Source: Furcasterigmium furcatum (taxonomy: Eukaryota > Ascomycota > Sordariomycetes > Glomerellales > Plectosphaerellaceae). From it: a stretch of DNA of 64,000 nt. Location of the stretch: the NCBI GenBank assembly GCA_001599815.1, contig BCIA01000008.1, positions 744,001 to 808,000 of the forward strand, in the 5' to 3' direction. The translations under genes and the position numbers were made by a program. Each line of letters opens with the position of its first letter. The first letter of the stretch is position 1. The notes below the pieces were generated by a model, which did not search any database, was not told the origin of the DNA, and was given only the letters and a program-made list of their open reading frames with translations. Shown here piece after piece: positions 55,052-64,000 of the stretch.

Positions 55052-56923
55052 TTATCGCAGTCCTGGCACAGGATGCTCAGACGATGGGATGTACTCGTCC
55101 GGTGAAAGGGCTTGGGCAATGCCGTTGTATCGCCAACGGCTAACGTACGCCGGCTCATCGCCCTCACCGCCATTCTTGGTAGCATACGCGCCAAGAAGTG
55201 TACCTAGTGGTGGATTATGTTAGTTCATCATTCTACTCTTGGCCTTACATGGAATGGCTGCTGATGTTCACTTACCGACGAACATGCCACTGGCACCGGT
55301 GACGATGATGGCATCGACCTTGTCGAACTGAACACGCTCTTCTGGAGCGCCGACAGGCTCAGCACTGAGCTCAAAGGTGGTCCAGTCCTTCGCCTCTGCC
55401 CTAAGACGGATATTCTTGCCTCTCCAGGAGCATGGGATTTCCTGGATGACGGTGGGCGGCTGGGGAATGATGGCGGGCCAGCGGTCAGGATACTTGTGGC
55501 GGCCGAGAAGCTCCGTCCTGAACCTCAGGAACGACCTTCTGACGCCGTTTTCATCAGTGAGGGCCACGATACCCAGGTCGATGTGCTGCCACTGGTTCAG
55601 GAAGACGGAGATGCCGGCCTCGGACTCCTCCTCGACGGGGTGGAAGTCAAAGTCGAGGGTGAACTCGAACACGGTGTCCGTCTGCTTGCGGCCGATGAAG
55701 GTCAACCCCTCCCGGTTGTCAGTGAAGTCGGCGTCTCCCGTCAGGTTGATCCTCGAAGGAGTCAGGCGCAGTGTGCCCTCATGGCCCTCGGGCGAGACAG
55801 TAAATAGAGCCTCCTTTGGCGGCCTCCAAAAGCCGAGATTTCGAGGCAACTCGGAGCCCTCCTCGAAATCGTACTCATCGGGGTCGCCCAGCCAGGGACC
55901 CGTACCGGGAACCTCGTCGCGGTCCCGGAGCGTGATCGGCCATCCCTCCATGCGGCCGGTGATGTTCGCGAAGACGGGCCACTCCCCCTCTTTCCAGGTG
56001 ACCGGGAACAGCAGTCCCTCGCGTCCCATAGGGTAGATCTCCCAGTCCGGACCGGAACGGGTGCCGAGCGAGATCCCCCACCAGTTGCCATCGGCGTCCT
56101 GGAAGACGTCGTCGTGCCCGACGCACTGGATGTACTCGTCGGTGCCCCTGTTCGTCTGGAGCGGGTTGTTCTCCCAGCTCTCGTAGGGGCCCTTGACGTC
56201 GCGCGAGCGCCCGATGGTCACGGTGTGGTTCACCTCCGTGCCCTCTTCCGAGATGAGGAGGTAGTACCATTCATCTTTGAGGATGACCCGGGGCCCTTCG
56301 GGGTTGCGGCCGCCTGTGCCGCCCCAGACGGTGTACAGCTCGCCAGCCTCGCCGGTCTGCAGATCTACGGCGCTCTGGAGGATTGTGTCACCGGCAACAG
56401 AGACATATAATGTGCCATCGGTGTCGATGAAGAAGTCGGGATCGATGTAGGGGCTCGGCGTAGGGTAGTTGACAATCAGCGGGTCGCTCCATGCATCGTT
56501 GTCGTAGGGGTTCGTGCTGTTGAAGATGAGGATGATGGGGCTCCAGTTGTCCTCGCGAATATAGGAGGTCGCATAGTAGAAGACGCCGTTGTAGTAGCGA
56601 AGAGTCGGGGCCCAGAGGCCCTCGAGCTGGCCGGTAGTCGCGGAGATCATCCGCGGCACCTGCTCCGGGCGACTATGGGCGTGGCTGACATGCTTCCAGT
56701 TCAGCAGGTCCTTGGACGCGTAGATCGGCGCGCCGGGGAAGAACATGAAGTTCGAGACGGAGCAGAAGGTGGTGTTATCCCACTCCGGGACGAAGACGCA
56801 GCTGGGGTCGGAGTTCCATCCTGGAAGCACGGGGTTGGTGTAAGTAGTGTTCTGGCGTGCTGCTCCAGCGGAGACAGACTGCCACGCGAGGGCCGCGAGA
56901 GCCAGAGACTTGCAGAGGAACAT
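55052..56923 (-). CDS. Secreted glycoside hydrolase family 43 enzyme (2 exons, 599 aa)
   Basis: Exons 56923-55276 and 55203-55052; donor GTAAGT, CTAAC branch, acceptor CACTAG. Signal peptide MFLCKSLALAALAWQSVSAG. Five-bladed GH43 catalytic domain: NPVLPGWNSDPSC with the general-base Asp, SPYIDPDFFIDTDG with the pKa-modulating Asp, and RNPEGPRVI with the acid Glu. A C-terminal beta-sandwich (about 360-580) follows. Exon 2 supplies the tail LLGAYATKNGG and YVSRWRYNGIAQALSPDEY, typical of the family; a model from exon 1 alone would miss 50 residues. It acts on beta-xylosides or alpha-arabinofuranosides of hemicellulose, outside the cell. Confidence 0.93.
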
Positions 56924-56993
56924 CTTGGCGGCGTAGGAGTGCTCTGAGACCTAGATGACTTCTTGTTGAGTCCGAGGGGCGATCACCAGTCAA

Positions 56994-57000
56994 ATATATA
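56994..57000 (-). promoter_or_regulatory. TATA-like element of GH43 gene
   Basis: A TATATA run about 70 nt upstream of the GH43 start codon. Confidence 0.4.
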
Positions 57001-57402
57001 GCCCCAGTCGGAGGATGGCGTATGTTCCTGGAAAGGAAACCACATCGTGCACAGCATATTCCCAGATGTCCTGAATCCCCCGCATCTTGGGGTAGCGGAG
57101 CGTTTTCACGGGTTGAGATCCGAAGGACTTCCGTCCGGGCGGCTCTACCGAGTGCATAAGTTTGCGGAGATCCGACATCGATCTGGGTTGCAAAGGGGCC
57201 GACGGCTCTTTGAATTGGTCTGAACGGTACTTGCAGCGGAGCATGATGACCCTTGGAGGAGAAAACACCACTCACAATCAAGGAATTCCGCATGCCGATG
57301 ATGTGCGTCGGGGTAGGTAATATCCGCTTCGCGCGGAACCATGGAACCGAAGATGATGTGGAGAAAGATGCTGCGTCGTCGTATTCTTGGGCAAGATTCT
57401 CC

Positions 57403-57408
57403 GGCTAA
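57403..57408 (+). promoter_or_regulatory. GGCTAA, candidate XlnR/Xyr1-type site
   Basis: GGCTAA about 480 nt upstream of the GH43 gene. This hexamer is the published core bound by the xylanase regulators of ascomycetes. A single hexamer is weak evidence. Confidence 0.3.
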
Positions 57409-57917
57409 ATATTCTGCGGTTGCTGAAGACTGACTCCTCAAGGAACACCACTCGTATTTTACCGGTCTAAATCCCCATGGGGGTTGACTGGCCCAGTTGA
57501 TTCGCCGATCGAGGTCCAGCCGAGTCTTTCGGAGAAACTCCGTGGTAGAAATCCCCGCGGGGTATGGGACTTTGGTGCCATGGACGGCAGTTGAGGAAAT
57601 CAGCTGACGAAGGCCATGAGCTGGGTATGCTCCTCAGAGGGTGTATCCTTTGCATCAGACCTCCGAAGGTGCGGGGAGTTTCCCATAGATGCATTGAGAC
57701 CGTATCTGAGAATCGACTGGTGGTCGAGTTGGGTATGTCAGGGAGCAAGTGGCTTCAAGGCTCTTCTGGGCGGACATTTACGAGGAGATTCTAAGGAGAA
57801 GAAGACCCTAGAAACCCGTTTCTTTGGACACTTAGATTGAAGACTACGAATTGATCTGACTATCATCAAAAGAACTCTACAGAATGCATTTCTTGTGAAC
57901 CCTGGCCCTTACACCTC

Positions 57918-59901
57918 TTAAGCCGTCGGCGTCGGCAGGCAAGAGCAGGCCGAGCTGACCCTCGAGATGACGTTGACACCACAAGCACTGGCGGCATACG
58001 TGGGAACAACACCGACGTCAGCGGTGACGGTGGCGGTGAAGGCCTTGCAGAACTCCTGGCTCTCACCGAGACGGCCGGGGACGCTGGTGGAGCGCAGGGC
58101 GCGCAGGCAGTTGTCGGCGTTGCACGTCTTGGGCTTGCACTTCTCGCGCTTGGTCATCTTGGCGAGGTAGCCGCCGCGCTCGATGGTGTTGATGTAGACG
58201 AAGCCAGACTTGAAGTTGGCGTACGACGACCACGAGCCGTACATCTCGGCGACGCCGCCGCCGGGGGCGCTGTCGTCCTCGGGGTGGATGTCGAGGTACG
58301 CGATCTGCGTCGTTTAGGTCAGTATTGGCAACGGGTTGAAGGGGAAGTGGGGCATACCTCGCAGACAGAGTCACCAGAGGGGTCCTTGGGGATGGAGGAG
58401 ACGTCGTAGACGCGGAAGCCGGCCATGTAGTTGGACTGGTACGAGAGACCGTCGTAGACGTACTGGTTGTGGTCGACGGCGGGGACGGTGCCTGGGGATG
58501 GATGTTAGCGAACACGAACACAGACCCCGAGACGCCACAGGTCGCACTCACCCTTGTACAGGCCGGTCTGCTTGGGCTTCTGCAGGTCCCTAATGTCCCA
58601 GATGTAGGTGACGGGGTACTTGTCGGCGGCGGGGCCGACGGCGTCCTCCTCGTCGTACTCGTCGTCCATGAGCAGGTACTCCTGGTTGTTGGGGTCGAGG
58701 ACCCAGCCCTGGTGGGTGTATGAGGCGCCGGTGTAGGACGTGATGGAGATGATGCTCGAGTTGGCCTTGTCGGTGACGTCGTAGATGGTCAAGGTGTCCT
58801 CGTTGTAGCCGTAGCAGATGTCCTTGCCCTGGTAGCGGGCGTCGGGGCCGCGGTACTTGAGGCATTGGGCCTGCGGGTGTGTTAGGGAGCTGGGGCCTGG
58901 CTTGAGATGAAGAGGGAACTTACATCGTGGACGTAGCCGTCCTGGCCGTTGCAGCCCAGACGCGTCGGCTTGGACGGGTCCGCGAGGTCGATGAAGATGA
59001 GGCCGGCGCGGCATCCGCTGTTGCGGGGACGCGAGCCGACGGCGACCGCGTAGCCGAGCTCCTCGTTCACGACGACGTTGTGGCTGGCACCCTGGGGCAG
59101 GTCCTTGAAGTGGCCGGTGACGTCGGCGACAATGTCGAAGACGACAGGGGCCTGGGCAGGGGAGATGGTGAGGAGCTACAGGCAGCGCGTCAGTCCCCGG
59201 ATGTCTACCATTGGCGGAGGGAGAAGAACATACCTTGGACATGTCAAAGATCTGGATGCCGTGGTTGCCGAGCTCGGAACCGATGAGCATGTAGTTCTTG
59301 TACCCGCGGATCTCCTTCCAGAGCGCGTTGGTGTTGGTCCGCACGGGGACGGGGCTGGGCGGTGCGTGTAAGTCGGAGGCCTTGGACACCGGGAACAGAG
59401 AAATACTTACAGGAAACCGAGATGCAGCAGGCGTCCCTCGGGCAGGATCTCGAGGAACGCAGTGCCATCGTACATGCCCGAGGCGACGAACTCGCGGCCC
59501 GACGCGGGATCGGTCCAACCCCAGGACGAGCTGCCGGTCAGGAGCACGCCGTCGCCGAGCTCGTCCCAGCCATTGGGCGAGCCCAGGGTGGCGTGGTTGA
59601 TGAAGTCGTACAGGTCCATGTTCTTGCACTTGAAGGTGTACAGCGGGTTGCCGGGGACGGCGGCGGCGACGCCGTTGACGCACTTTGTGTAGTTGAGGCG
59701 CGGGTGGACGGACGAGTCGAGCAGCCCGGCGTCGGCCTCGGCGAGCCAGCCGGCGATCTTCTTGGCCTTGTTCTGCTCGTGCTTGATGCCGCTGTCGTAG
59801 AGCTCGGCGGCGCGGAGCTCGTCCTTGGGCATCTCCTTGGCCAGGACGGCCGTGGCGGCGGCGGCGACCAGGAGGCCGCTCTGCTTGAGGGAGAAGCGCA
59901 T
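57918..59901 (-). CDS. Secreted LVIVD/choice-of-anchor-B-type beta-propeller protein (6 exons, 567 aa)
   Basis: Exons 59901-59411, 59354-59234, 59175-58924, 58870-58552, 58491-58358 and 58304-57918. All phases agree. Signal peptide MRFSLKQSGLLVAAAATAVLA, then repeated propeller blades (LIGSELGNHGIQIFDMSK, FIDLADPSKPTRLG, TYIWDIRDLQKPKQTG, FRVYDVSS). The C-terminal part is Cys-rich (CKPKTCNADNC, ACGVNV, ACSC). It matches the fungal family annotated as choice-of-anchor-B or regulatory-P-domain-like secreted proteins; no enzymatic residues are established for it. Likely extracellular or wall-associated. A long open frame on the same strand in another register (58505-59950) is a shadow. Confidence 0.88.
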
Positions 59902-61290
59902 GATGTTGTGCTTGAGCGGCGACAGAGTCTAATTGGCTTGAGGAGGGCAATTGAGTCCTGAACGACGCGCTGAGCAGTATCGAGAGCGTGACCTTCTTTC
60001 TTTTTTCCCGTTCGTCCAGTCTGCCCTTGTCCGCCCTTTATACATTGAAAAGCAGGCGCCTCCGTGACGCTGTGCTCCCTCGTGTCCGTGGTCACGATCC
60101 ATCCTGTCAATTGACCTTCCAGATTCTGTCTGACACCAACGACCCCAAAGCTGTGGGCTTGGCCCCTTATGGTGCCGCCACTGCTGGAAGAGGAAGGTCG
60201 CGGTGCAGTGGCGGCTTCGGCGACCGTCACCGTCTGCTGTGGCTGCGATAAGGTGGCCGAGAACCCGGGCGGTGTTCTGGACTCCAGCGCGTGGTCCCCT
60301 CGTCTTCGGCTCACGGCACAGCATTTGCTGGTCTTGGCAGGTCGGGGATGCGCCCGATATGCAGGTGTGCACGCGCCTGTTCTCCAGACTGTGTGACAGA
60401 TAGAGATGACAAGGGGCGCACTAACCAGAACTATCGAGCTGCTGGTTCGTGCTTTGTGCAAGTATGCAGCGAGCTAGCATTGTTTCCCGCATGAGCTGCT
60501 GATTACGGCGTCAGGGACCAGGGACCTCCGGCTCTGTCCGACACATCGAATGATCTGATCTGCCTCTCACAGTAACGGGGATAAGCAATTGATTGGGAGT
60601 CAGCTTTCTGTTATTGTACGAATTTATTGAACCAACTTGGGTCTGCCCCGCGCTGCGGAACTCCTCGTAGACTTGCGCCGGTCGATGGAGCACACGTCTT
60701 GCTGCCGATGCTACCCTCCACAAGTCCTTTCGCATGTTACCCCAGAAAAGACGTCCTGTCCCGCTCATTGGAGTGGTTTCCCACGTGAAGGCGTCGTCCC
60801 AGCATCATACTTGGTCTTGCCGATGCGCAAAAGTCTGCCGGCAGACGTTGTTGCTGCGCGCTCAGGTCGTCGCCCCGGCGAGGCGGCCGCTTCGCCAAAA
60901 CGGTCGAATGATGAGAAAATGACAGGCTCTACTGATGAAAGCCGTTACCAGAACCAAGGGTCCGGTTAAGACTACCGGGCCGATGGCGGCTCCTGCAAGC
61001 CATGCAACTCTAAAGCCGCCTAGTCATCGCTCCATCTTCACGGTTCAACGTCTGTACCATGGAAGGTGGCGACTTCACCCGAAGTGGACATCATTTTGGT
61101 ATCGGACGGACTCGAAGGTGGCTGTAAAGGATCAAAAATTGTCCTGATGTCGATTGATAGATGCAACTCCCAAGGGGAAAATATTCCGATTGTCGGTCAG
61201 GGACACAGACGAGCTGAGTACCACATCACTCTGCCATCCAGCACTCGAAGTCTCAACATTAGGGAGTACCGACAAGTGTACAAACAGCAG
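59902..61290. other. Intergenic, no gene seen
   Basis: About 1.4 kb between the propeller gene and the tandem duplication. Motif-free ORFs on both strands. Confidence 0.55.
60037..60042 (-). promoter_or_regulatory. TATA box of propeller gene
   Basis: TATAAA on the minus strand, about 136 nt upstream of the start at 59901. Confidence 0.45.
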
Positions 61291-61474
61291 GCTCATATTT
61301 ACGACAATATTAGTCTACAATTATGTACAGCCCCTTCATCAACTACGTTCACTCGTACTCCACGGCACCGGCTACCTAGAGAGCTCATATTTACGACAAT
61401 ATTAGTCTACAATTATGTACAGCCCCTTCATCAACTACGTTCACTCGTACTCCACGGCACCGGCTACCTAGAGA
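61291..61474. repeat. 92-bp tandem duplication covering a gene 3' end
   Basis: 61291-61382 and 61383-61474 are identical as far as I can read, both starting GCTCATATTTACGAC. The right copy includes the last codons and stop of the GPI-protein gene (61468-61474 side); the left copy repeats that end as non-coding flank. Confidence 0.9.
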
Positions 61475-62535
61475 GCTAGGACGGCAACGGCAGCAACAGC
61501 AACGCCGAAGAAAGATCCGAAGACCTTGGTGGCGCTGCTGGCCTCGAAGGAGGGCTCGCCAGAGGGCTAGTAAGAAAACACTGTCAGCTCTGTACTCATT
61601 CTGAAAGCCGCCAGATCTGGACTTACCACGGAGACAGGGGTGCTGGGGTAGCCATCACCACCCTTGGTGGGGTAGCCATCGCCGCCCTTGGTGGGATAGG
61701 GACCGGAGCCGCTGGTGGTGGTGCAGAGAGTGGTGGCGTTGCCGCTGGGGACAGGGACATGAACGGAGGAGCTGTCGTCGCTGGGGACGGGGTAGGGGGA
61801 GCCAGAGGACTCCTCAGCCGGGGCAGAAGTCGCGGAGCCGGAGGCGGAAGCGGAGGCGGAAGCGGAGGCGGACGACTCAACGGCATCGGAGGAAGAGGCA
61901 GAGGCGGACTGCTCGGGCTCGGACGCGGTGCTGCTGGAGGGGACGGCGGTGGCGCTGCCGCTCACGACGGGGGGCTCGGAGGACGAGTCGACGGGAGGGG
62001 TGCTGGAGGAGTCGCTGGCGGTGCTCGACTGGCTGATCGGGTCGTCGGAGGTGGTGGGGGATCCGGGGGCATCGGACGAGGACGGGACGGGCTCGTCCGA
62101 GCTGGAGGGCGCGGCGGAGGTGGAGGTCGAGGTAACGGGCGGCAGCCAACCGCTTGGGGAGGGGACGAGAGTCCAGCCACAAGCAGCGGCGGAGGCAGTG
62201 TTGCCGCCCATGTAGAACATCCAGATGCCGAAGGTGTTGGCGCACTCAAGGCAGGTCTGCAGGCGCGTGTTGTACTCCTCGAGCTCGCAGTAGTTGGGCT
62301 CCTCACGGGCCAGGGTGATGGGGATACCTGGGAGGAAGGATTAGAACTGAACAAGGGAAGGAAAGGGGAACAGCATAAGCTTACCGCAGTTCTCGTGGCA
62401 GAGGTAGCGGGGGTCGCCGGGCTGGGGCTCCTGGCGGGCCTCGAGGGACATGCCCTCGGGCCAGTCCCAGCGGCGCTCGACGGAGGCGGCAAGGGAGCCG
62501 GAGACCAACAGGGCGTAAGCAGCAACAGAGCGCAT
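61468..62535 (-). CDS. GPI-anchored Ser/Thr-rich cell-surface protein (3 exons, 316 aa)
   Basis: Exons 62535-62385, 62327-61627 and 61566-61468; donors GTAAGC and GTAAGT. Signal peptide MRSVAAYALLVSGSLAA, a Cys-bearing domain of about 90 residues (YLCHENCGIPITLA, NYCELEEY, TCLECANTFGIW, AACGWTL), then a long Ser/Ala/Pro/Glu-rich mucin-like stalk. A short PYPTKGGDG repeat follows. The last exon encodes a hydrophobic tail (FGSFFGVAVAAVAVLAL) after SSATK, the form of a GPI-attachment signal. Probably a glycosylated wall or membrane protein. The Cys domain resembles fungal secreted proteins of unknown function; no activity is claimed. Confidence 0.87.
61647..61694 (-). repeat. 24-bp coding repeat, two units
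   Basis: Two adjacent 24-nt units differing at two bases encode PTKGGDGY twice near the C-terminus of the GPI-anchored protein. Confidence 0.8.
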
Positions 62536-63477
62536 CTTGAACGGTGTCTGGACGATGTCTGAACGAGTGTGGTGATTCAACACAAAAGTGTCTATTAGGA
62601 CTTAAGGGCCTCGGGTCGTAGAGCTTGGTTGACGAACGGGGTGGGGAGGAGAGAGAGGAGGGAAGCCGAGAGCAGAGCGCGAGCAGGGACAGAGAGATAT
62701 ATGCTCCTCCTGAACTGCAGACTTCTGCAGGAACTCGGCAATAGTCACACCTCGCCCACCGAGGACCCATAGGTTCGCTTCGCCGGGTGCATGGGAGGCC
62801 GGGATTCTTACTCGACGGCCCCGTCGTGGGCACTCGGAGATGCCCTCGCAAATGAGAGCCAAGAGGGACCTGCGCCGACATCTGACGATAGATCCCGGGA
62901 AGTTGCCCCCATTCAGTCCTAGTTCCTATGTGGCGTGTGCTGCCAAGCTGTCTTCGCGCGTGGTTTATTGCAGCCGGGGCCGAGGGGAGTGGTCGAGACC
63001 AGGGACAGGACCGGAAAGCCTCCAATCAGGAGGGGGCGAGCCATCTAATCAATCTTATCTGATCATCTGATAAATCAGCGCGGAGCAAAGTCCCATCGCA
63101 ACCCCGGTTCTGTCGATGCGCCGTGCTGGGTCTAGACTCCTTTTGGGGCCCGACACCGGCCAGTCTTTCCAGCGTTGCCGGTTCTGGCGGGGACACAACA
63201 AGCAGATTCTGCCAACGGGGCGGCCAGCGTGGGCCTTCGCGTGCAGCAAGGTGCGTGAACTCGTATTAAGCGGCTTGCATTCCTTGATCGCACCGGGAGG
63301 ACCTGCATCTATTGATGCGAGCTGTTCCCACTTGCGCCCCTTTACATATTACAGCCCTGGATGCTGTGGGCGCATGCAGGGCATATGATCACAGCAGGGA
63401 AGAGATCCGTGGTTACACCGCTCCAGACTTTGAGTGCCACTCTGCTCCCTCGGCCCCTGAGTTAGACATGGTTAAGC
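62536..63477. other. Intergenic, GPI-protein promoter
   Basis: About 940 nt; a TATAT run at 62697-62701 lies some 165 nt upstream of the GPI-protein start. Short ORFs are motif-free. Confidence 0.5.
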
Positions 63478-64000
63478 AATGGTTCAACGCAAGACCGCTG
63501 GGAGAAGTCTATGCAAGATCCATCGCAGCAGCGCTATTACCATCTTCTCTTCCATCTCGTCAGTGTCGTCAGGCGTATTCCCCCTGTCCACCACCCCAAG
63601 CGACAGGTCTGATGCAACCGAAATCTTCAACCGACGCATCCGCCGCGCCAGGGTCAATCGCGTCACCATCCTTATTATCGACACCGTCAGTTGAGGCTGA
63701 ATCTCCACCCATGCCCAGCGTCCAGGCGTCAAGTTGTCAACTCCTCGCCCTCGGCCACTTCCTGAGCAAGCGGTCGGGAAGCTGAGAGATGATTTCTAAG
63801 CCCTGAATCAGACGCTCAGCATTCAGAGCTTCATAGTCCTCGCCAACAAGATATTTGGACAAGGGTCAGTGCACACCACCGTCCATGTCAATAATTTTGA
63901 CGATGGTGCCCATCCGGGACCAGAGCATGTTGGCAGTCATCCAGGGGCTTCCCTATCACCACGTACTTCGGCTCCCATCGTTTAATCTTGCCGTCCGGCC
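63478..64000 (-). pseudogene. Degenerate coding tract at right edge, unrecognised
   Basis: The minus strand from the right edge has protein-like segments in shifting frames: GKIKRWEPKYVVIG, TIVKIIDMDGGVH followed by TGA, then LSKYLVGEDYEALNAERLI and ISQLPDRLL. Further left is an 82-codon open stretch (63732-63484) with MVTRLTLARRMRRLK. The pieces look like exons or remnants of one gene reaching past the window, but frames are broken and I recognise no family. It could also be a functional gene with introns I cannot place. Confidence 0.3.

Larger units (their letters stand above)
56924..57917. other. Intergenic, GH43 promoter
   Basis: 994 nt between two minus-strand genes. It holds the GH43 promoter, with TATA and GGCTAA sites listed separately. 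Overlapping ORFs have no motif. Confidence 0.55.

Noticed and set aside
58505..59950. 481-codon minus-strand ORF
   Set aside because: Same-strand wrong register of the propeller gene; Arg/Pro/His-rich nonsense except where it happens to enter exon 4.
61759..62562. 267-codon Gly-rich plus-strand ORF
   Set aside because: Antisense of the Ser-rich stalk; Gly runs are the mirror of Ser/Pro codons.
1..64000. Secondary-metabolite backbone genes (PKS, NRPS, terpene synthase), CRISPR arrays, rRNA
   Set aside because: No such motifs or regular spacer-repeat pattern seen anywhere in the window.

Overview
The window is nuclear DNA of a filamentous ascomycete, most likely a plant-associated Sordariomycete-type fungus. 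The signs are genes split by 45-75 nt GT...AG introns with CTGAC/CTAAC branch sites, three Zn2Cys6 regulators, a NACHT-ankyrin STAND protein, secreted plant-wall enzymes, and AT-rich islands almost without CA/TG dinucleotides, as left by repeat-induced point mutation (RIP). No species is claimed. Exon structures were rebuilt by eye from splice signals, reading frame and family motifs. No RNA gene or CRISPR array was found.

Layout. 0-10 kb: 5' end of a glutathione S-transferase at the left edge, a Zn2Cys6 regulator, a large S8 subtilase whose signal peptide lies in another frame from its body, and a convergent intronless PNP-NACHT-ankyrin STAND gene. 10-19.4 kb: a P450 divergent from a seven-helix rhodopsin-like membrane protein, an intronless leaderless GH28-like beta-helix enzyme, and a secreted kelch protein with one C-terminal membrane helix. 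19.4-27.3 kb: a gene-poor accessory tract with RIP-type islands, palindromes, one intact monocarboxylate-type transporter, and three decayed genes: a BCS1-like AAA ATPase, a TPR gene split by a 218-bp insertion, and a LysM-domain gene. 27.7-31.6 kb: a class I glutamine amidotransferase-like protein and a maltose-type sugar porter.

32.9-43.1 kb: a compact block of an SDR, a rhodopsin-like membrane protein, a Zn2Cys6 regulator, an aldo-keto reductase, a medium-chain reductase and another Zn2Cys6 regulator. Three pairs in it share divergent promoters, which suggests a small regulated redox pathway. 44.7-54.6 kb: a large membrane sulfatase-like protein with an LtaS-like layout and a Pro/Gly/His repeat, a P450 divergent from a nine-exon sugar porter, and a cutinase. 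55-64 kb: a two-exon GH43 enzyme, a secreted LVIVD/choice-of-anchor-B-type protein, a GPI-anchored Ser-rich protein whose stop codon and 3' flank lie in a 92-bp tandem duplication, and a degenerate coding tract at the right edge.

Together the secreted set (cutinase, GH43, subtilase, GPI and kelch proteins) and the uptake set (two sugar porters, a monocarboxylate porter) fit growth on plant polymers. The P450s and the 33-43 kb block are the likeliest specialised-metabolism or detoxification functions. The STAND protein is a candidate for nonself recognition.
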